In this document: positions 53,972 through 63,519 of the stretch, piece by piece
Layout of the letters: each line of letters begins with the position of its first letter
Position numbering within the stretch: the stretch's first letter is position 1
The notes under the pieces: generated by a model
Told to the model about the DNA's origin: nothing
What the model saw: only the letters and a program-made list of their open reading frames with translations
Databases searched by the model: none
Assembly (NCBI RefSeq): GCF_000775915.1
Contig: NZ_BBLT01000013.1
Location: 62,001 to 126,000 of the forward strand
Length of the DNA: 64,000 nucleotides
Direction: 5' to 3'
DNA from: Sporocytophaga myxococcoides
GTDB lineage: Bacteria; Bacteroidota; Bacteroidia; Cytophagales; Cytophagaceae
Made by a program: the position numbers and the translations under genes

Positions 53972-54568
53972 TTAATGGTTAAGTAATAAAAATCCAAACA
54001 AATATATCCAAAGTCCACCAAGGAAATGCCAATACGTTGTACAGCATTCTATTACAAGCATGCTCTTTGAATGAACTTTATATTTGAAACTTTGAGCAAA
54101 TACTACCCAAAGTAAGATTACTGCAGAAACCAGGTGCAAACCATGCAAACCCGTCAATACATACAGAAATGAACCAGAAGGATTGCTCCCCTTTCCTCCA
54201 AAGAAAACATTAATTTCTACAAGATCTCCCCAAGCATAAAATTGCCCCACTAAAAAGGCTAAACCTAAAACACTGGTAATTAACAAGTATAATTTAGTTT
54301 TCTCGAGGCTATCATTTTTAGCAGCAAAATAGGCAAGCTGCATTGTCACTGAACTTAAAACGATTATAACAGAGTTAAGCCAGAAAATTGAAGGGAGTTC
54401 AAACTCCAACCATCCTCCGTCTGCCCTTCTCACAATATACGCACTAGTTAATGCAGCGAAAATCATCAAGATTGTCACAAGAAAAAGCCAGAAAGCGAAC
54501 TTTTTCGGATGCATTGACAGCGGCTTCTGAGGCTCGCTTGATTGTAAATTTAATTCGTGTTGATTCAT
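53972..54568 (-). CDS. Second cytochrome c oxidase subunit III-like protein
   Basis: The 198-residue protein is a shorter COX3 homologue with five membrane helices: FAFWLFLVTILMIFAALTSA, IFWLNSVIIVLSSVTMQLAY and YLLITSVLGLAFLVGQFYAW, then VLTGLHGLHLVSAVILLWVV and CTTYWHFLGGLWIYLFGFLL. The TGLHGLH and YWHFLGGLW signatures correspond to those in the 247-residue copy. The two paralogs probably form the subunit III layer together. It lies 8 bp from the haem O synthase gene. Confidence 0.88.
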   Translation of the reverse strand: MNQHELNLQSSEPQKPLSMHPKKFAFWLFLVTILMIFAALTSAYIVRRADGGWLEFELPSIFWLNSVIIVLSSVTMQLAYFAAKNDSLEKTKLYLLITSVLGLAFLVGQFYAWGDLVEINVFFGGKGSNPSGSFLYVLTGLHGLHLVSAVILLWVVFAQSFKYKVHSKSMLVIECCTTYWHFLGGLWIYLFGFLLLNH

Positions 54569-54576
54569 ATTTTTAA

Positions 54577-55470
54577 CTATACCTTATCCAAAACAAAAGC
54601 AATTTGTACTATTGGTAAATAAAGGAAAGATCCAAACATAATCAGCAATGCTGCTCTTTTGGAACACTCCTTCATTAGATAAAAGGTTTGAGCCAGAAAT
54701 AAGATTCCCGCAATTAAAGTTACAATAGCAGAAGTTATTCCGGTCATACCTAAAAAATAAGGCATAAACCCTAATGGGATTAAGAATAAAGTATAAATCA
54801 TTATTTGAAAAGCTGTCTCCGAAGTTCTTCCTCCTGCATTCGGCAATAATCTTATACCTGCTTTCTGATAATCCTCATCCAATACCCAGGCAATAGCCCA
54901 GTAATGAGGAAGCTGCCAGAAAAATTGAATTCCAAACAATATACCTGGTTCCCAACCAAATTTGTCTGTAGCTGCTATCCATCCAATCATTGGAGGTAAT
55001 GCCCCAGGAATAGCCCCTACAAAAACTGCTAATGGTGTTTTAGTTTTTAAAGGAGTATAGGCAAAGGCATACAATACTAATGATGCAAAACCTAAAATAG
55101 CAGTTTTAAAATTGAAGTATTCGGCAAATAGGAATATTGACAAAGCTCCTAAAACAGAGGCGAGAAATATAGCTTCAGGTACACTTACACTACCAGTAGG
55201 AACCGGACGTTTTTTGGTGCGATCCATTAATTTGTCCGAATCTTTTTCATAAACCTGATTCAGAATATTGCTTGCTCCTGTAAGACACATCCCGCCAAGA
55301 GCAAATATTCCAAATAAAGTCCAATCCATGGATTTTCCTCCACCTAAAATATATCCCATAACCGCAGAAAAAACCACTGTAAGGGAAAGACGGAACTTTA
55401 ATAATCTAAAATACTCCTTAGATTTAAATCCCACCAGGTGAAGAATATTTAATCTACTTACTGACTGCAT
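54577..55470 (-). CDS. ctaB: Haem O synthase (protohaem IX farnesyltransferase)
   Basis: The 297-residue UbiA-family membrane prenyltransferase attaches farnesyl to haem B, giving haem O. The first aspartate-rich motif is in ASNILNQVYEKDSDKLMDRTK (NxxxD-xxD), followed by KKRPVPTGSV. The second is in the AIAWVLDEDYQKAGIRLLPN loop with GGRTSE. About seven membrane helices follow each other. LKTKTPLAVFVGAIPGALPP is also typical. Its product is the substrate of CtaA encoded next to it, 2 bp upstream. Confidence 0.95.
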   Translation of the reverse strand: MQSVSRLNILHLVGFKSKEYFRLLKFRLSLTVVFSAVMGYILGGGKSMDWTLFGIFALGGMCLTGASNILNQVYEKDSDKLMDRTKKRPVPTGSVSVPEAIFLASVLGALSIFLFAEYFNFKTAILGFASLVLYAFAYTPLKTKTPLAVFVGAIPGALPPMIGWIAATDKFGWEPGILFGIQFFWQLPHYWAIAWVLDEDYQKAGIRLLPNAGGRTSETAFQIMIYTLFLIPLGFMPYFLGMTGITSAIVTLIAGILFLAQTFYLMKECSKRAALLIMFGSFLYLPIVQIAFVLDKV

Positions 55471-55472
55471 TT

Positions 55473-56459
55473 TTAATAATTCAATTTAGCTTTCATCTTA
55501 AAACCCTCAAGATTAACATTTATTATTGTAAAAACGAAAAACAGTATACCGAAAACTATTGTCGCTAATAACAAATGTAATGGTTGAAGATATGGTGGCA
55601 AGCTGAAGACAGCTAATGCTATACCTGCTAATGTTTCAACTACTAAACAGTAGAAAACAGCTGAGACAGACTTAATTATTACTTTATTATGTATGATATT
55701 TCTAAATCCAAAGAACAAATACCCTGATAAGAACAACAATGCATAACCGATAATCCTATGGAACAAAAAAGAATCTCCTAAACTATCAATCCAAAGTTCC
55801 CTATTAGAATTGTTACTTTTTACTATGATTATATCAATTTCTTCTCTAACCTGAGTTCCTATGGTAATCTGTAGAAAGGTTAAAAACAAAAGAAATATAA
55901 CCAGGAAATTAAATTTAGAATGAGCTGGTCCATTCAAGTATGTAAAGTTCTGAGGAAATGTTTTGATTAAAATCCAGATCAGCAAACCTACAATAACTAA
56001 AGAACCGCCCATATGTATTGTAACCATCATAGGTGCTAAGTTTGAAGAAACAACCAATTTCCCAAGCCAGGCTTCAAAACCAATCAGGAAAAGTGTCAGC
56101 AAACTTAACGCAAACAGGCTCCAATCTTTTTTTATTAATGGAACAGAGAAACTTACAACCAACAACATCAAGAATCCTACTAAAGCTCCCATTAATCTGT
56201 TAATATATTCAATCCATGTTTTGACTGGATTAAATTCTGCTTCAAAACCGTGAACTTTATAACGCTCCTTATAATCTAAGGGGAGTTCACTGATATGGGT
56301 TGGAGGAATATAGTTGCCGAAACATTTTGGCCAGTCGGGACATCCCATACCTGAGCCAGTACTTCTTACTATTCCTCCAGCCAATATCAATAAATAGACT
56401 GCTATTAAAGTAACTAAAGTTACTTTACCGAATCTTTTATAGTCTGAATTATTTTCCAT
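55473..56459 (-). CDS. ctaA: Haem A synthase (COX15/CtaA)
   Basis: The 328-residue membrane protein oxidises haem O to haem A for the oxidase. It shows TLIAVYLLILAGGIVRSTGS, then GMGCPDWPKCFGNYIPPTHI with the paired cysteines typical of the first extracytoplasmic loop, followed by EYINRLMGALVGFLMLLVV. Haem-ligand histidines are in MVTIHMGGSLVIVGLL, FLFHRIIGYALLFLSG and LQPLHLLLATIVFG. There are eight membrane helices. It overlaps the ctaD stop by 11 bp, and reads into ctaB. Confidence 0.95.
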   Translation of the reverse strand: MENNSDYKRFGKVTLVTLIAVYLLILAGGIVRSTGSGMGCPDWPKCFGNYIPPTHISELPLDYKERYKVHGFEAEFNPVKTWIEYINRLMGALVGFLMLLVVSFSVPLIKKDWSLFALSLLTLFLIGFEAWLGKLVVSSNLAPMMVTIHMGGSLVIVGLLIWILIKTFPQNFTYLNGPAHSKFNFLVIFLLFLTFLQITIGTQVREEIDIIIVKSNNSNRELWIDSLGDSFLFHRIIGYALLFLSGYLFFGFRNIIHNKVIIKSVSAVFYCLVVETLAGIALAVFSLPPYLQPLHLLLATIVFGILFFVFTIINVNLEGFKMKAKLNY

Positions 56460-58296
56460 GAATACTCTCAGCCTCAGCTACCATTTGTTCATTCTCATGA
56501 GGGAAATTAGATCCCTTTGTTTCAGAGAACGGAACGTTCTGAGGTATGAAATCATCTTCAGCTCCAGGCTTACTATAGTCATATGCCCATCTGTAAACTG
56601 TAGGTATAGCCCCAGGCCAGTTGCCATGACCCGGCTCAATTGGTGTAGTCCACTCAAGAGTGTTAGATCTCCAAGGATTCTCAGTAGCTCTTCTACCTTT
56701 GAATATGCTAAAGAAGAAATTGAATAAGAATATAAACTGTGCAGCAAAAGTTACAATAGCAGCTATTGTAATAATCTGAGACAAGTCTGTATAGCTCTGT
56801 GTAAAATCAAATCCGGTGAATGAATAGTATCTTCTAGGAAAACCTGCAATTCCAATATAATGCATTGGGAAAAATACCATGTATACACCAATGAATGTTA
56901 TCCAGAAATGTAAATATCCCAGTTTTTCATCCATCATTCTTCCGAACATTTTAGGGAACCAATGGTAAACACCTGCAAGCATACCAAAGAATGAAGCACT
57001 ACCCATTACTATGTGGAAGTGAGCAACTACGAAATAAGTATCGTGCAACTGAATGTCAGCAGCAGAGTTACCTAGAACAATACCAGTTAAACCTCCAGAT
57101 ATAAAGAATGATACAAGACCTATAGAGAATAACATTGCAGGAGTGAAAATGATATTTCCTCTCCAAAGAGTTGTAATATAGTTAAATGCCTTAACAGCAG
57201 ATGGAACTGCAATAATCAAAGTTAGGAACATAAAGATTGATCCCAGGAATGGATTCATACCTGAAATAAACATGTGGTGTGCCCAAACTATAAACGATAA
57301 GAAAGCTATAGCTAACATAGAACCAATCATGGCTTTATACCCGAAAATAGGCTTTCTGGAATTTGTAGCGACAATCTCAGAAGTGATTCCCAATGCAGGA
57401 AGTAATACGATATATACTTCAGGGTGACCTAAGAACCAGAATAAATGCTGGAACAAGACAGGGCTACCACCTTCAAATGATAAAGCCTGACCAGCGATAT
57501 AAATATCAGAAAGGAAAAAGCTTGTACCGAAAGTTCTATCGAATATTAATAATAGTGCAGCAGAAAATAATACTGGGAATGATAATAGACCAATGATTGC
57601 AGTAATGAAAAATGCCCAAATTGTAAGTGGCATTCTTAAAAATGACATACCATTAGTTCTTAAGTTGATAACAGTTGTAATATAGTTCAAACCACCTAAT
57701 AAGGTAGAAATTATGAACAAAGCCATACTGATCAGCCACAATGTCATACCAAGTCCAGAACCAGAAATTGCCTGAGGTAATGCACTTAACGGAGGATATA
57801 CTGTCCATCCACCACCTGCAGGACCTGTTTCAATAAATAAACTGATCAACATTATAACTCCTGATACAAAGAAGAACCAGTAAGATAACATGTTCAGGAA
57901 TCCTGAAGCCATATCTCTTGCTCCTATTTGTAAAGGAATTAGGAAATTACTGAAAGTACCACTCAACCCAGCAGTCAATACAAAGAATACCATGATTGTT
58001 CCGTGCATTGTAACAAGTGCCAGATAAAATTCTGGATCTAATTTTCCATTCTGGATCCATCCACCCAATATAGGCTTCAGCCAATCAAAATTAGCATCCG
58101 GATAAGCTAACTGAAGTCTGAAAAGTAATGATAAACCGCCTCCGATAATTGCCCAGATAATACCTGAAATCAGATATTGTTTGGCAATAACCTTGTGATC
58201 TTCGCTAAATACATACTTTTTAATCCAAGGTAAATCATGGTGATCATGTTCATGATCATCATGATGGTCGTGCAAATGACTTTCGGCTACAGACAT
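56449..58296 (-). CDS. ctaD: Cytochrome c oxidase subunit I
   Basis: The 615-residue catalytic subunit carries the low-spin haem a, haem a3 and CuB centres. The haem a histidine is in LVTMHGTIMVFFVLTAG; the CuB histidine and cross-linked tyrosine are in LFWFLGHPEVYIVLLPALG, and the paired CuB histidines in IVWAHHMFISGMNP. HDTYFVVAHFHIVMGSA gives the haem a3 and a ligands. The YVLLP and VAHFH wording are A-type features. The N terminus is unusually histidine-rich (HLHDHHDDHEHDHHD, residues 6-20). It is preceded by ctaC 24 bp upstream. Confidence 0.97.
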   Translation of the reverse strand: MSVAESHLHDHHDDHEHDHHDLPWIKKYVFSEDHKVIAKQYLISGIIWAIIGGGLSLLFRLQLAYPDANFDWLKPILGGWIQNGKLDPEFYLALVTMHGTIMVFFVLTAGLSGTFSNFLIPLQIGARDMASGFLNMLSYWFFFVSGVIMLISLFIETGPAGGGWTVYPPLSALPQAISGSGLGMTLWLISMALFIISTLLGGLNYITTVINLRTNGMSFLRMPLTIWAFFITAIIGLLSFPVLFSAALLLIFDRTFGTSFFLSDIYIAGQALSFEGGSPVLFQHLFWFLGHPEVYIVLLPALGITSEIVATNSRKPIFGYKAMIGSMLAIAFLSFIVWAHHMFISGMNPFLGSIFMFLTLIIAVPSAVKAFNYITTLWRGNIIFTPAMLFSIGLVSFFISGGLTGIVLGNSAADIQLHDTYFVVAHFHIVMGSASFFGMLAGVYHWFPKMFGRMMDEKLGYLHFWITFIGVYMVFFPMHYIGIAGFPRRYYSFTGFDFTQSYTDLSQIITIAAIVTFAAQFIFLFNFFFSIFKGRRATENPWRSNTLEWTTPIEPGHGNWPGAIPTVYRWAYDYSKPGAEDDFIPQNVPFSETKGSNFPHENEQMVAEAESIHGK

Positions 58297-58320
58297 ATTA
58301 TTAGAAAATATTTATCGATT

Positions 58321-59436
58321 TTAGTGAGAATTTAATGAAACGCTAGTATTGTTAGATACAGTATCTGCCGGTGCTGAGGTAGATGTAGTATCTTTTTTAG
58401 GTGCTGATGATGCTGGAGGGGCAGGATATAGACCTTTGCTCTTTTCATCAACCTTGGATAAAATATACTCAAGGTTAGATTCTGACCATGGTTTTTGTGC
58501 TGCATACCAAGCTTCATATTCTTCAGGCTCTTCTACAACGATAACATATCTCATTGCAAAATGTCCTCTTCCGCATACTTCAGTACAAGCGATTTCATAA
58601 TTGAATTTTGGATTGCCAAGCTCATCCCTCATTTCCTGAGTTGTTTTGGTTGGTGTAAACCAAAACTTAGTTGGAAGTCCAGGAACTGCATCCATTTTTA
58701 GTCTGAAATGAGGAGCAAAAACACTGTGAATAACATCTCTTGCTCTTATTTTAAATAATACAGGATGGCCTTTAGGAATGTGAATTTCACTAGGTAAAAA
58801 ATCGTCCTTAGAATTAGGATCATTTAAATTCATACCCATTTCGTTGGTGGCATCTATTAATTTATAATTATAACCACCAAACTTTTTATCCTTACCTGGA
58901 TATCTTACCTGCCATGCAAATTGTTTTCCCATTATTTCAACTACCTCTGCATTTTCTGGTGCTGGTCTTGTAATTGCAGACCACTCTTTCCAGCCAAAAT
59001 AAACCAGGATAGCCATTACAATAGCAGGAATTACTGTCCAGATGATTTCTAATTTGTGATTATCAGGATAGAAATATGCTTTTCTTTCTTCTTTGAATTG
59101 ATATTTAAATACAAAAGAAAACAAGAAGATATTTGTACCAATAAATGCAATTATCAAAATAGTCATTGTAATCCAAAACATTTGGTCAGTTCTTACTCCA
59201 TGTTCAGAAACTGCCTTTGGAAGGAAAAACTTTGACGCAGGTACTGAATACCAAATAAACAATGCTGTAGAAACAACGAAGAAAGCAAGCAGTAAAAATG
59301 CATTAACTTTATTGCTCGTTCCTACTCTCCTGGTACTAGCTCCCCTGACAATATCAATGAAGGTCTGAATCCTGAATACCAGGAAAAGAATAGCAAGGAT
59401 AAGAACCGCAGCTATGCTTATATATAATCCTAACAT
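58321..59436 (-). CDS. ctaC: Cytochrome c oxidase subunit II
   Basis: The 371-residue subunit receives electrons from cytochrome c through the CuA centre. Three membrane helices (LYISIAAVLILAILFLVFRI, VNAFLLLAFFVVSTALFIWY, ITMTILIIAFIGTNIFLFSF) exceed the usual two. The cupredoxin domain has the CuA set VIHSVFAPHFRLKMDAVPG, then EIACTEVCGRGHFAMRYVIV (CxxxCxxxHxxM). The C terminus is a low-complexity Ser/Thr/Ala/Pro tail (about 335-371) without a fused cytochrome c domain, so this is an aa3 and not a caa3-type subunit. Confidence 0.95.
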   Translation of the reverse strand: MLGLYISIAAVLILAILFLVFRIQTFIDIVRGASTRRVGTSNKVNAFLLLAFFVVSTALFIWYSVPASKFFLPKAVSEHGVRTDQMFWITMTILIIAFIGTNIFLFSFVFKYQFKEERKAYFYPDNHKLEIIWTVIPAIVMAILVYFGWKEWSAITRPAPENAEVVEIMGKQFAWQVRYPGKDKKFGGYNYKLIDATNEMGMNLNDPNSKDDFLPSEIHIPKGHPVLFKIRARDVIHSVFAPHFRLKMDAVPGLPTKFWFTPTKTTQEMRDELGNPKFNYEIACTEVCGRGHFAMRYVIVVEEPEEYEAWYAAQKPWSESNLEYILSKVDEKSKGLYPAPPASSAPKKDTTSTSAPADTVSNNTSVSLNSH

Positions 59437-59472
59437 TTTATCTTAATTTATTAATTAAAGTTAAATTCCTAA

Positions 59473-60876
59473 TTAAACTACGTGATGGTGGATACTTTCT
59501 TCAAGCATTGGATGGTTTTTAGCAACTAACGATGCTTTTGACAATCCAGTCATTATAAAGAAAACAAATATACTTCCGAATACTAATGCCAATCCTAATT
59601 CGATAAACAAGAAATTAGCATCCAAACCACCTTCATGTTTCAAAATCGGAGGAGTTAACATGATATAGAAATCCAACCAGTGACCAATAATAATAGCTAC
59701 AGCAACTACCTTTAGAATTATCCTTTGTCTCTTAGCATCTCTAGTCATTAAAATCAAGAAAGGGAAAAGGAAATTAATTATCAGATTGAGAAAGAATATA
59801 GGACTATATATATCATTCTTTAATCTTTCAACATAATAGTACGATTCCTCTGGAATATTAGCGTAATAAATAAGTAAAAATTGTGCAAACCATATATATG
59901 TCCAGAATATACTGAATGCAAACATGAATTTACCTAGATCATGGAAGTGATTTTCATTTACAAAAGAAAGGTAACCTGCTTCCTTAAGCGCTACAGTGAT
60001 GTAGGTAATAAATGCAAGACCAGTTACAAACCAACTTGCCAGAACATACCAACCAAACATTGTACTGAAGAAGTGAGGATCCGCTGACATAACCCAATCC
60101 CATGCAGAAGTAGAAGAAGTTATTCCCCAGATAATAAGGAAAATTGCTGACCAGAATATACTGCTGTCGTGATATTTCAAATCTCCATTTAAATCCTCAT
60201 TTAAAGAATTTGTCCTTAATTTAAACCATACTAAGAACCACAGGATGAAGTATGCAAATAATCTGAATATATAGAATCCTTTTCCTAAATACCAGGTTTT
60301 ACTAGCGATAATAGGATCATATTCCGGATTAGGAGTTTTACCGTCTGCTAAAAACGGATTGTACAAACCATCATGATACCAGTGAAATAAATCCTGCTTG
60401 AACAAAAAGAAAAGAGCAATCGTAGATATGGCAGCAAACGGAATGTAATATCCGAAAGCCTCTGGAACTCTTTTTATAGCAGCAGACCAACCCGCCTGTG
60501 CGATGTAATTAAAGGCAATAAAGAATACACCTATAACAGCGATACCAGTAAAGAATATACTGTTGTGCCAAAGGTTTTTAATTACTCTTAAAGCAATACC
60601 GGTTGCACCATGATGTCCACCTTCAGCATGCTCTCCTCCCCCATGATGATCAGCTGCGGAATGCTCTTGAGCGTGTGCATCATGACCACCATGATGTTGA
60701 GCTGAAGCAGCAACTGTTTCTTTAGAATGACTGGCTCCATGAGCTTCTTCATGCCCGTGACTTCTTGAGCCTATTACAAATATTCCTATTAAGGCCAATA
60801 CAAGACCGACCACAAAGGTTGTTATAATTTTCTTTTTAGCCCCGCTTGTAAATTCAAATTTTTCTTCGACTACCAT
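59473..60876 (-). CDS. actF: Alternative complex III subunit ActF (quinol:cytochrome c oxidoreductase)
   Basis: The 467-residue membrane protein is the ActF-type subunit of alternative complex III. After one membrane helix (TTFVVGLVLALIGIFVIG) comes an unusual stretch (residues about 40-92) with some twenty histidines mixed with Gly, Ala and Glu. About ten membrane helices follow, with WGITSSTSAWDWVMSADPHF and FMFAFSIFWTYIWFAQFLL typical of the family, which is a paralogue of ActC. It precedes ctaC, tying quinol oxidation to the terminal oxidase. Confidence 0.9.
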   Translation of the reverse strand: MVVEEKFEFTSGAKKKIITTFVVGLVLALIGIFVIGSRSHGHEEAHGASHSKETVAASAQHHGGHDAHAQEHSAADHHGGGEHAEGGHHGATGIALRVIKNLWHNSIFFTGIAVIGVFFIAFNYIAQAGWSAAIKRVPEAFGYYIPFAAISTIALFFLFKQDLFHWYHDGLYNPFLADGKTPNPEYDPIIASKTWYLGKGFYIFRLFAYFILWFLVWFKLRTNSLNEDLNGDLKYHDSSIFWSAIFLIIWGITSSTSAWDWVMSADPHFFSTMFGWYVLASWFVTGLAFITYITVALKEAGYLSFVNENHFHDLGKFMFAFSIFWTYIWFAQFLLIYYANIPEESYYYVERLKNDIYSPIFFLNLIINFLFPFLILMTRDAKRQRIILKVVAVAIIIGHWLDFYIMLTPPILKHEGGLDANFLFIELGLALVFGSIFVFFIMTGLSKASLVAKNHPMLEESIHHHVV

Positions 60877-60897
60877 GAGTTAAAAATTTAATGTGTT

Positions 60898-61560
60898 TTA
60901 TTGTTGCGCTTCAGCTTTTTGTAAATTTTCTTTTACGTAAGAAACAATCTTCCAACGTTCTTCCTGATTTAACAGGCTACCATGAGCTCCCATTCTTCCT
61001 TTACCCCAAGTGATCACGTGGAATATGTGTCCAGGAGTCGCATCCTTTATGGAACCAGTAGTTAAATTAGCCACACCTTTTAAAGCATCGTTTACAGGTC
61101 CATCGCCTAGTCCTGTTTCTCCATGGCAGTGAGCGCAAAACTTAACATAAAGAATTTTTCCCTCTTCTATAGTTTTATCATTAACCTTCAATGGGTTTAG
61201 AAGAGTCTTTGATGCATAATCAAGGCAATCTTTAGGAAGACGATATGGCAAAAAACCACCATCATTAAACCTAACCGTATTAGCAGCAGGTTCTCTCATA
61301 TTCATTCTATGAGGATTGTAAGGATTTGAGTTATAAAACTCTCCAGTATCACTATCGTTTGAATTTAACCACAACCCCGCATCTGTATCAGTAATCTGAC
61401 TTAGTGGTTCATAAGCCACTGAGTAGTACATGTTTGGAGCAAATTCTACATTTGGTTTTTCATGTGTTCCTATGTTCTCAAATTTCTTCTGATCAACACA
61501 AGAAGAAAAGATAACACTAAGGACTAAAAATATATATGTGTATTTATAAGCGTTTCTCAT
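60898..61560 (-). CDS. actE: Alternative complex III cytochrome c subunit ActE
   Basis: The 220-residue lipoprotein signal (YIFLVLSVIFSSCVDQKK) places a mono-haem cytochrome c at the outer side of the inner membrane. The haem motif is CAHCH in ILYVKFCAHCHGETGLGDG, and the methionine ligand is probably in GKGRMGAHGSLLNQEERWKI. MREPAANTVRFNDGGFLPYR is typical of ActE. It accepts electrons within the complex and passes them toward the oxidase. It lies between actD and actF with short gaps. Confidence 0.93.
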   Translation of the reverse strand: MRNAYKYTYIFLVLSVIFSSCVDQKKFENIGTHEKPNVEFAPNMYYSVAYEPLSQITDTDAGLWLNSNDSDTGEFYNSNPYNPHRMNMREPAANTVRFNDGGFLPYRLPKDCLDYASKTLLNPLKVNDKTIEEGKILYVKFCAHCHGETGLGDGPVNDALKGVANLTTGSIKDATPGHIFHVITWGKGRMGAHGSLLNQEERWKIVSYVKENLQKAEAQQ

Positions 61561-61574
61561 GTCCGAAAATAATA

Positions 61575-62111
61575 TTAATGATTTTCAACAATTTTAGAGT
61601 TTACTTCTGAAGCTCCTGTCTGTTTGAATAAATTGGTAAGAGCATCTTTATCCATTTTATTTTTATCCAGATCAATAACAAGAAGAAATTTATCATCCGT
61701 ACTTCTTCCATCGAACATGAACGGGTCATGTCCCCACGGCTTAAGATTGCTGATAACCAAGAAGGTTGCGACCATACCTAATGAAGCTAATAATATTGTA
61801 AGCTCAAAAGTTACTGGTATAAAATGAGGAAGCGGAATATATGGCTTACCTCCGATATCCATAGGCCAGTCATAGCCCATAGTACCAATAGTTAATAATA
61901 ATGCGCAGATTGTCCCGGTTAATCCAAATAGAAACGCTGCAATTGGAAGGTTTGATGGTTTATAACCTAAAGCATCATCTAAACCGTGTACAGGAAATGG
62001 TGTATAAGCCTCCTGAATTTTAACTCCGGATGATCTTAATGTGCCAACCGCATCCATCAGTACATCCTCGTCGTTAAATACTCCTATTATATAGTTTGTG
62101 CCTTTTGACAT
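61575..62111 (-). CDS. actD: Alternative complex III subunit ActD (DUF3341)
   Basis: The 178-residue protein has the DUF3341 layout: an N-terminal cytoplasmic part (YIIGVFNDEDVLMDAVGTLR, VKIQEAYTPFPVHGLDDALG), two membrane helices (IAAFLFGLTGTICALLLTIG and FELTILLASLGMVATFLVIS) and a C-terminal domain with DDKFLLVIDLDKNK. Both parts match ActD, a small structural subunit of the complex. It is 5 bp after actC. Confidence 0.93.
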   Translation of the reverse strand: MSKGTNYIIGVFNDEDVLMDAVGTLRSSGVKIQEAYTPFPVHGLDDALGYKPSNLPIAAFLFGLTGTICALLLTIGTMGYDWPMDIGGKPYIPLPHFIPVTFELTILLASLGMVATFLVISNLKPWGHDPFMFDGRSTDDKFLLVIDLDKNKMDKDALTNLFKQTGASEVNSKIVENH

Positions 62112-62116
62112 ATTCC

Positions 62117-63484
62117 TTATTTAGTATCTTTTTTTGCAGATGATGATTTAATAATTGCTTTTACCTCAGCCATATTTACTACAGGGAAGAATTTAGCAAA
62201 TAAAAGAAAGAGAGTAAAGAACAAACCGAAAGTGAACAGATAATCACCGATATCATAAAGTGTAGGTGAAAAATATGCCCAGCTAGAAGGTATGAAGTCT
62301 CTTGAAAGCGAAGTAGCGATGATTACAAAACGCTCGAACCACATTCCAATATTTACAACTATCGAAAGAAGGAATGTCCATGCAATACTTCTTCTTACAG
62401 TTCTGAACCAGAATAACTGAGGAGAGATTACGTTACAAGTCATCATAGACCAGTATGCCCACCAATAGTCATCTCCGAACGCTCTGTTAATGAATGTATA
62501 ACTTTCATATGGAACATGAGAGTACCATGCGATAAAGAATTCTGATAAATAAGCAATACCAACGATAGAACCTGTTAGTACGATAATTTTATTCATCGAC
62601 TCCATATGCTCTACAGTAATATAATCTTCAAGTCTGAATACTACTCTTGTAATAAGCATTAGCGTCAACACCATCGCAAAACCGGAGAAGATCGCACCTG
62701 CAACGAAGTAAGGAGGGAATATTGTAGCGTGCCAGCCAGGGATTACTGAAGTTGCAAAGTCCATACTAACAATTGTGTGAACTGACAGTACAAGTGGTGT
62801 AGAACAGCCAGCAAGTACTAAGCTAACCGCCTCGTATCTTTGCCATGCTTTAGCAGAACCGTCCCAACCTAAACTCAAAGCACCATATACAATTCTTCTA
62901 ACTCCGGTTGCTCTTTCTCTGATTGTCGCAAAATCTGGAACCAGACCAATGTACCAGAATACCAGCGAAACAGTAAAGTAAGTACTGATCGCAAATACGT
63001 CCCATACAAGAGGAGAGTTAAAGTTAACCCAAAGAGATCCAAATGCATTAGGCAATGGAAGTGCCCAATATGCAAGCCATGGTCTACCCATGTGAGCCAC
63101 GATAAAACTTGCAGCACAAATAACCGCAAAGATTGTCATCGCTTCAGCAGCTCTGTTAATTGATGTTCTCCATTTTTGTCTGAAGAGCAAAAGGATTGCA
63201 GAGATCAGCGTACCTGCGTGACCAATACCAACCCACCAAACGAAGTTGGTAATATCCCAAGCCCAACCCACTGTTTTATTCAATCCCCACATTCCGATTC
63301 CTTTCCACCAGGTCATCCATAAACAATATGAACCATAACCTAGGGTGATTAAAGAAAGTGTGAATGCCATGATCCACAATTTAGTAGGTTTATTCTCTAC
63401 GTGCCTGCTTATATCCTGAGTAACATCAGAGACAGTTTTGCCCCCTGTTACCAGAGGCGGTCTTACGGGCGAAGTAACTTGCAT
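62117..63484 (-). CDS. actC: Alternative complex III subunit ActC (NrfD-like)
   Basis: The 455-residue NrfD/PsrC-type membrane protein anchors the complex and is thought to bind quinol. Of its ten or so membrane helices, [20 protein letters not shown] and [20 protein letters not shown] carry the most conserved residues. [20 protein letters not shown] and [20 protein letters not shown] are equally typical. The length is standard for the family. It lies between actB and actD, 35 bp after actB. Confidence 0.95.
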   Translation of the reverse strand: MQVTSPVRPPLVTGGKTVSDVTQDISRHVENKPTKLWIMAFTLSLITLGYGSYCLWMTWWKGIGMWGLNKTVGWAWDITNFVWWVGIGHAGTLISAILLLFRQKWRTSINRAAEAMTIFAVICAASFIVAHMGRPWLAYWALPLPNAFGSLWVNFNSPLVWDVFAISTYFTVSLVFWYIGLVPDFATIRERATGVRRIVYGALSLGWDGSAKAWQRYEAVSLVLAGCSTPLVLSVHTIVSMDFATSVIPGWHATIFPPYFVAGAIFSGFAMVLTLMLITRVVFRLEDYITVEHMESMNKIIVLTGSIVGIAYLSEFFIAWYSHVPYESYTFINRAFGDDYWWAYWSMMTCNVISPQLFWFRTVRRSIAWTFLLSIVVNIGMWFERFVIIATSLSRDFIPSSWAYFSPTLYDIGDYLFTFGLFFTLFLLFAKFFPVVNMAEVKAIIKSSSAKKDTK

Positions 63485-63519
63485 ATTTTTTATATTAAAA
63501 ATCTGTAATAGGTTCTAAA

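Noticed and set aside
58321-59436. caa3-type subunit II with fused cytochrome c
   Set aside because: The C-terminal extension is Ser/Thr/Ala/Pro-rich and has no CxxCH motif.
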